Assembly (NCBI GenBank): GCA_013297585.1
Contig: JAAFHG010000002.1
Location: 21,447 to 39,363, forward strand
Length of the DNA: 17,917 nt
Direction: 5' to 3'
Source: Chitinophagales bacterium
GTDB lineage: Bacteria > Bacteroidota > Bacteroidia > Chitinophagales > Chitinophagaceae
Below are positions 13,666-17,917 of this stretch, piece by piece. The translations under genes were made by a program, and so were the position numbers. A model generated the notes under the pieces. The model was not told the DNA's origin. It ran no database searches and saw only the letters and a program-made list of their open reading frames with translations. Numbering within the stretch: position 1 is the first letter of the stretch; each line of letters begins with the position of its first letter.

Positions 13666-13669
13666 CGGC

Positions 13670-14314
13670 ATGAATATTACTTCTGCAACTTATGTTATTT
13701 CGTCTGCCGATTATTTACAATGCCCTAAGGCAGATAGACCAGAATATGCTTTTATCGGTAGAAGTAATGTGGGTAAATCATCGCTTATTAATTCTATTAC
13801 TCAGCGCCAAAAGCTAGCCAAAACATCGGCTGCGCCCGGTAAAACACAGTTAATTAACCATTTTGCCATAGAAAGTTCTTCTGGCCAAAAAGGTATGAAA
13901 GACAAGTGGTTTCTGGTAGATTTACCTGGTTATGGCTATGCCAAACGCTCTATGACAGATAGAAGACGTTGGGAACAAATGATAGAACATTACTTGCGCA
14001 AGCGAGAAAATTTAGTAAACGTATTTGTACTAATAGATAGCCGTCACAGCCCACAAAAAAACGACCTTGAGTTTTTAACCAACTTGGCAAGATGGCAAGT
14101 GCCTTTTACATTGGCCTTTACAAAATCTGACAAAGAAAAACCAGCCGTAGTAGAAAGAAACGTAAAAGCATTTTTAGATGCGATGCGTGAAAGCTGGCAG
14201 TTTTTGCCACAAAGCTTTGTAACAAGTGCCGAGAAAAATAAGGGCCGTGAAGAGATATTGGCATTTATAGAAACCTGCAATAACGAGTTTGGTAAAGAAC
14301 GTACCGAAATATAA
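13670..14314 (+). CDS. engB: Ribosome-biogenesis GTP-binding protein EngB/YsxC
   Basis: A 214-residue TRAFAC-class GTPase needed for late 50S subunit assembly. The G motifs are complete: G1 GRSNVGKS at 30-37, the TSAAPGKTQ switch region (G2), G3 DLPGYGYAKR, G4 TKSDK and G5 SAEK. The family starts with a short strand such as MNITSATYVIS, which picks the ATG at 13670. The in-frame ATG at 13628 would add 14 residues and would be read through the TACTTTTG promoter box. Length is normal. A short hairpin terminator follows at 14331-14348. It is divergent from pyrH and convergent with the YkuK-like gene. Confidence 0.95.
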   Translation: MNITSATYVISSADYLQCPKADRPEYAFIGRSNVGKSSLINSITQRQKLAKTSAAPGKTQLINHFAIESSSGQKGMKDKWFLVDLPGYGYAKRSMTDRRRWEQMIEHYLRKRENLVNVFVLIDSRHSPQKNDLEFLTNLARWQVPFTLAFTKSDKEKPAVVERNVKAFLDAMRESWQFLPQSFVTSAEKNKGREEILAFIETCNNEFGKERTEI

Positions 14315-14330
14315 GATCGTAGAAATTACA

Positions 14331-14348
14331 GATGGAGATTTCTCCATC
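14331..14348. terminator. Short hairpin between convergent engB and ykuK-like genes
   Basis: GATGGAG pairs with CTCCATC around the loop ATTT, 17 bases after the engB stop. The following sequence (CTAATTGTTG) has only a weak T-run. The symmetric position between convergent genes suits bidirectional use. Confidence 0.5.
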
Positions 14349-14383
14349 CTAATTGTTGTAATAAAGCACCGTCAATAGTCTAC

Positions 14384-14857
14384 TTAGTTACACACTTTAT
14401 CAGCACAACAACTGCTAGCAAAGGCTTCCGGCTTGGCTTTAAAGGCAAAGCCCATACCTAAAATATAGCCCATGGCTTCTTTTAAGGCATCGTTGCTTTT
14501 AAAGGCAGGATTGGTATTAATGTCAGCATGTACCTCCATATCTACCTTGTGCTCTATAAACAAGTCGCACAGCTCGTAGGCTATTTCAATACTTTTAGCT
14601 ACTTCTACCAACATCCTTTCTTTTAGGTGATACCGCATTTTTGTTTTCTCGTTGTGGATGTACATAAAGCCACCTGCATGTTCACGCAAGAAAACAATTA
14701 CTGTGGCAAACTCTGTTTCTGTGCCTTTTACCTGACTGTCTGTGCCGATACAAACCTTTAATCGTGTTCCTTTTTCAGTTTCTTTAATAATGGCTTCTCT
14801 TACAGCATCTTTAATAGGTAAATGGATGCCTTCGCCGTTAAATTTTCTCCAACGCAT
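14384..14857 (-). CDS. YkuK-type RNase H-like family protein
   Basis: A 157-residue cytoplasmic protein of the ribonuclease H-like YkuK family (formerly DUF458). The hallmark CIGTDSQVKG has Asp40 in the position of the first RNase H carboxylate. A second cluster, EVHADINTNPAFKSND, supplies two more acidic residues in the expected place. FMYIHNEKTKMRYHLKERM lies between them. The C-terminal tail (SSCCADKVCN) holds three cysteines. Family function is unknown, and nuclease activity is only implied by the fold. It converges on engB. No clear promoter was identified upstream. Confidence 0.87.
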   Translation of the reverse strand: MRWRKFNGEGIHLPIKDAVREAIIKETEKGTRLKVCIGTDSQVKGTETEFATVIVFLREHAGGFMYIHNEKTKMRYHLKERMLVEVAKSIEIAYELCDLFIEHKVDMEVHADINTNPAFKSNDALKEAMGYILGMGFAFKAKPEAFASSCCADKVCN

Positions 14858-15211
14858 AGCACTATGTTTTGCGTAATTTAAACATTAAAATTGATAGGCT
14901 GTATTTCTGTTTATTATATTACTATTAACAGCCTGTGCAAAAGGATACAAAACTGGCTTAAGGTTTTACTACAAAAACAATAAAAAACGCCACCGATAGT
15001 TATGGGTAGCGTTTTAAGTATTTTGTTTGTAAATTTTCTTGTGCTAGCACTGTGTATAAGAATTAGCTATTAAAAACTGGCTAGAACTCTTAAAAGATTA
15101 TTTTATTCAAGAAATATTTTGATGGCAGATATCTACAGCTGTGTTTTGTTAAATTCCAAGAAGGACAACTTATATGTACTATTTTATCCAATATTTTAAG
15201 CAGAGTATATA
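14858..15211. other. Intergenic gap with terminator and no convincing gene
   Basis: Of this 354-bp gap only the hairpin at 14984-15015 is clear. A plus-strand frame of 25 codons at 15122-15199 (VLLNSKKDNLYV in the middle) faintly recalls the start of small GIY-YIG proteins but ends at once and has no support beyond that. A weak 6-bp inverted repeat pairs GGCTGT at 14897-14902 with ACAGCC at 14928-14933. Confidence 0.6.
14984..15015 (-). terminator. Rho-independent terminator downstream of the FadL-like gene
   Basis: The 7-bp stem AAAACGC/GCGTTTT is extended by ACC/GGT after one mismatch. On the minus strand it is followed by the T-rich TTTTTTATTGTTTTTG. It lies about 200 bp past the stop at 15212, the only upstream gene on that strand. 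The hairpin contains CCGATAGTTATGGG, 12 of 14 identical to the palindrome core at 3353-3370. Confidence 0.65.
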
Positions 15212-16495
15212 CTAGTTGTAACGTTTAATTTTTACACGCCAAAAGTCTCTATATACAAATGTTGCATGAAATTGTGTGTATACTTCTTTTATTAGTCCTA
15301 TATCTGTAGTGCCTCTTCTGCCAATTTCTAAACCTACTTGCAAGCCTAAATTACTTTTTACGGTATTAAAACCACCACCAATTGTAATTCCGTATTCGCT
15401 TATTTGTTTACCATAAATTCTTAAGTACGAATCTGTGTAAAATACACCTGTTTGTACAAAATATTTTTCAGCACTTAAAATATTTCCTTGGTAGTCTCTA
15501 AAATTAATTTTTTTAGAATACTCAAAACCCAAAGAATAGCGGCTGCTATTTACTAGCTGGTAATTGTAGGCATTTGTATTTGCGCCATCCCAACTTTGAA
15601 AGTTATAATCTGCGGCAATGGTGTATTTATCTTTAATTTTAGCTGCTATACCGCCTGTGTACGATACCGGCAAGTTAAAGTAAGTGTCTTTATAGTGGTT
15701 ATCGCTTAGCAATGCGGTTGTGCCATCAACAACTTTTAATTGATAATTGGCTTTTAATGGTGTTTTAAGTGAACCCGTTGCGCCAGCAAGTAACTGTATG
15801 TTTTTATTAATTTTTGTTTGAAACTGTAAGCCACCTTTAAAGAAAAAATTACCTAGTAAAATATTTCTTTCGGTAGTTAATGTACTATCGCTAACACCGC
15901 TTAACAATGTTTCTGTTTGATTTAGCTGACCAAAAATATAAGCTGTGTGTAAGCCTACAGAAAGGTGCTTATTTATTTTGTAACTATTTGCAATAAAAAA
16001 TTGGTTGGTGCTACCTGTACCCTCGCTATAAGTAGGTATAATTGTGGTAGAGCCAATAATGGTTTTGGTACTGTAAAAAGAATAGTTGGACGTACTAAAA
16101 GGTAACAAACCAATTGCAGCGCCCCATCTTGGTTTAATTTTTATAGCGACTACCAGTTTTTTAAACTGTAAATCAGCTGATTGACTAGCAGATGCATTGC
16201 CAATAGGTGTACCTGAATAGTTAACAGCTTTGTAACGAACACTAGCTTCAAAATTAAAAAATTTATCTTGCATACCGCTGTACGATGCAGGATTAGCGTG
16301 GTATAAAAACCGATTGGTTGCGTCTGATGATAAGGCTACACCAGCGTGGCCCATACCACTTGTTCTATCAAAACTACTTTTTTCAATATCGCCTATGCCT
16401 ACAATAGAATATGGCGAAGCATTGTTTTGAGCGAACGCGTTGCTACCACATATTATGCCTAAAGCGAATAAACCAGTTAGTATATTAATTTTCAT
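15212..16495 (-). CDS. FadL-like outer-membrane beta-barrel protein
   Basis: A 427-residue protein with a signal peptide (MKINILTGLFALGIICGSNAFAQ). The opening SPYSIVGIGDIEKSSFDRTSGMGHAGVA and NRFLYHANPASYSGM resemble the FadL/PorV-like opening of Bacteroidota barrels, in which an N-terminal segment precedes strands. The rest alternates aromatic strands with short turns, for example KLVVAIKIKPRWGAAIGLLPF and GITIGGGFNTVKSNLGLQVGLEIG. The end is positively charged (YRDFWRVKIKRYN) and does not look like a type IX secretion tail. A hydrophobic-compound transport or barrel scaffold role is possible but unproven. The gene lies 46 bp downstream of the DUF4270 gene on the same strand, so the two are likely one operon. 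Confidence 0.8.
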   Translation of the reverse strand: MKINILTGLFALGIICGSNAFAQNNASPYSIVGIGDIEKSSFDRTSGMGHAGVALSSDATNRFLYHANPASYSGMQDKFFNFEASVRYKAVNYSGTPIGNASASQSADLQFKKLVVAIKIKPRWGAAIGLLPFSTSNYSFYSTKTIIGSTTIIPTYSEGTGSTNQFFIANSYKINKHLSVGLHTAYIFGQLNQTETLLSGVSDSTLTTERNILLGNFFFKGGLQFQTKINKNIQLLAGATGSLKTPLKANYQLKVVDGTTALLSDNHYKDTYFNLPVSYTGGIAAKIKDKYTIAADYNFQSWDGANTNAYNYQLVNSSRYSLGFEYSKKINFRDYQGNILSAEKYFVQTGVFYTDSYLRIYGKQISEYGITIGGGFNTVKSNLGLQVGLEIGRRGTTDIGLIKEVYTQFHATFVYRDFWRVKIKRYN

Positions 16496-16541
16496 GTGTT
16501 CTTTTTTTACGCAATAACCAATAGTATTTTACGCAGGTGTA

Positions 16542-17882
16542 TTATTTAACAGCTGCATAAAAAATTTGCAACTCTATTTTACTATTAGGAATATTGTTAA
16601 GGCTATTACCTATTGCTACACGACTAAAAAGTGTTTCGTAATTACCTGATGGTGGTGATAGTAATAAGCCATTAAAGTCGGTATTAGGATCGGTAATTGC
16701 GTACCTTATATAGTTTGTAACATCATATGTATAAGCGGTGCTTACACCGTAGGCATAATCTGTAAATAAATTACCGGTTTGAGTTTGTTGGGAGCCGCTA
16801 GAAGTCATTTGCGTTAAATCTGTACCAATTTGATTAAGCGATGTAGTAGTAGATACTCTTAACGATGGGGGCAAGAAGAATGTCCTATTATAGCTACCTG
16901 CTACGGGTCTTATAATTAATCTTGCATTTAATATTTTGGCAAAGTTTGGAGCTTTTAATACATCTTTTACTGAAGGAAATTTAATTTTTATAACCGAACC
17001 TGTTGCAGATTGGCAATAGGCTACATTATCGCTTAGGCGGCTGTTTTTTTCTTTAACCTTACCCGCACCATTGCCCAAATCTTTAATGTTTGCAGTGCCA
17101 GTATTTCTATCTATACTTATATTTGTAAAGTGTAAGCTTTTATTGGTAATTGTAAAATCAATATTTTTATCTAGCAGATACAAGTCTTTCTTTTTATACT
17201 GTATACGCATTTTAACACTATCGTTACAGCCAAATACAAGTTCACTATTGCTATTACTGCTAATGCGTATGCCCTTAAAGTAATTTAAAAAGGTTTCGGC
17301 ACTTTTTGCGGTATCGCTTTTTCTTGTAAACATATTTAGTAACTCCTGCCCTAATGCGGCATTTAATTTTATTGCAATTGTATCTGTTTGGTTAGGGTTA
17401 ATAATAACATCTTTAGAGCCTAAAACAAGAGGATCTATAGCAAATGAATTAATGTTATAAAGGAAAAAGCCATTATCGTAAGGGTGTATTTTCTCTGTTA
17501 CTCTAGATACATCTATATGTACAGGTTTTGTAGTATCACCGTAAAAATTTTTATTCAATTTTAAAATTAAAGTCAGGGAGTCAAATAATACATTTTCATA
17601 AATATCTTCGTAAGTAGGCGGCCCTACTTGAAAATAGGTTTGTGTAGCTACTGTACCAAAAACGGGATCTTTATAGCCACCCACCAGTGTAGTACCTAAG
17701 CCAGATGTGGCAAACGAATCTACAAATACGGTTGATAATTCTGCATTAAATGTGTCAACCTTTATTATTTGTGTAGTACCTGCATCTACAAAATCGCTAC
17801 CAAATTGAATATCAACCTTTTTGCAGGCAATAGTACCAATGATAAGAGAAAGTAAAAAAATAATAGAAAATTTCTGGTGCAT
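16542..17882 (-). CDS. DUF4270 family lipoprotein
   Basis: A 446-residue lipoprotein with lipobox cysteine Cys20 (LIIGTIAC) followed by KK. The Bacteroidota DUF4270 pattern is visible: IKVDTFNAELSTVFVDSFATSG, then LVGGYKDPVFGTVATQTYFQV, which is the most conserved part of the family, and later DSLTLILKLN, IKGIRISSNSN-type strands and the C-terminal NDFNGLLLSPPSGN-like block. The protein is mostly beta-rich and appears complete. Function is unknown, and presumably it acts in the outer membrane, given the lipid anchor. The start at 17882 lies 35 bp from the window edge, so the promoter is probably outside. It is followed by the FadL-like gene. Confidence 0.88.
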   Translation of the reverse strand: MHQKFSIIFLLSLIIGTIACKKVDIQFGSDFVDAGTTQIIKVDTFNAELSTVFVDSFATSGLGTTLVGGYKDPVFGTVATQTYFQVGPPTYEDIYENVLFDSLTLILKLNKNFYGDTTKPVHIDVSRVTEKIHPYDNGFFLYNINSFAIDPLVLGSKDVIINPNQTDTIAIKLNAALGQELLNMFTRKSDTAKSAETFLNYFKGIRISSNSNSELVFGCNDSVKMRIQYKKKDLYLLDKNIDFTITNKSLHFTNISIDRNTGTANIKDLGNGAGKVKEKNSRLSDNVAYCQSATGSVIKIKFPSVKDVLKAPNFAKILNARLIIRPVAGSYNRTFFLPPSLRVSTTTSLNQIGTDLTQMTSSGSQQTQTGNLFTDYAYGVSTAYTYDVTNYIRYAITDPNTDFNGLLLSPPSGNYETLFSRVAIGNSLNNIPNSKIELQIFYAAVK

Positions 17883-17917
17883 TTTGGCTTTTTATGCGTT
17901 TTATAACTATCAGTGCT

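Noticed and set aside
13628..13669. Upstream ATG for engB adding 14 residues
   Set aside because: The family begins near MNITSA, and the extension would cover the promoter-like TACTTTTG.

Overview
The window looks like a stretch of chromosome from a low-GC member of the Bacteroidota, most likely order Chitinophagales. The reasons are family content (DUF6029, Omp28-related lipoprotein, DUF4270, DUF2891, a DbpA-like helicase with a DEFD box, split MetH), the promoter motif TAnnTTTG just upstream of several starts, and the palindrome CCGATAGCTATCGG. No rRNA, tRNA, CRISPR array or transposase was found. Genus is not resolvable from the sequence alone.

Layout. (1) 1-3210, minus strand: cobalamin-dependent methionine synthase encoded as two genes, the homocysteine/zinc half (2146-3210) and the pterin/B12 half (1-1575, running off the window). 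A 552-bp cassette sits between the halves. It carries a GxxExxY protein gene bracketed by imperfect 36-bp inverted repeats. (2) 3211-3647: a repeat-rich gap with a solo repeat of the same loose family, two perfect 18-bp palindromes, an unexplained stretch and a terminator. (3) 3648-4638: OB-fold protein plus YceI-like protein, a two-gene operon with a good promoter. (4) 4731-9210: an envelope and redox cluster. On the minus strand are tlpA-like thioredoxin, a DUF6029 outer-membrane barrel and a DUF2891 protein. Divergent from them is an Omp28-related lipoprotein with its own CxxC. (5) 9325-10976: DEAD-box helicase converging on a CDGSH iron-sulfur protein, with an 85-bp palindromic repeat filling the space between. 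(6) 11011-13176: TolC-like outer-membrane efflux protein and UMP kinase PyrH. (7) 13670-14857: ribosome-assembly GTPase EngB/YsxC converging on a YkuK-type RNase H-like protein. (8) 15212-17882: DUF4270 lipoprotein and a FadL-like outer-membrane protein as a two-gene unit.

Most of the window is conserved housekeeping and envelope genes. The items most worth attention are small elements: the GxxExxY cassette with terminal inverted repeats, its gene-free palindromic relative at 10664-10748, a 60-bp in-frame G/C-rich insertion inside the methionine synthase gene, and a palindrome apparently nested inside another dispersed repeat. Their identification as repeat families rests on within-window comparison and recollection of Bacteroidota genomes, not on a database search.
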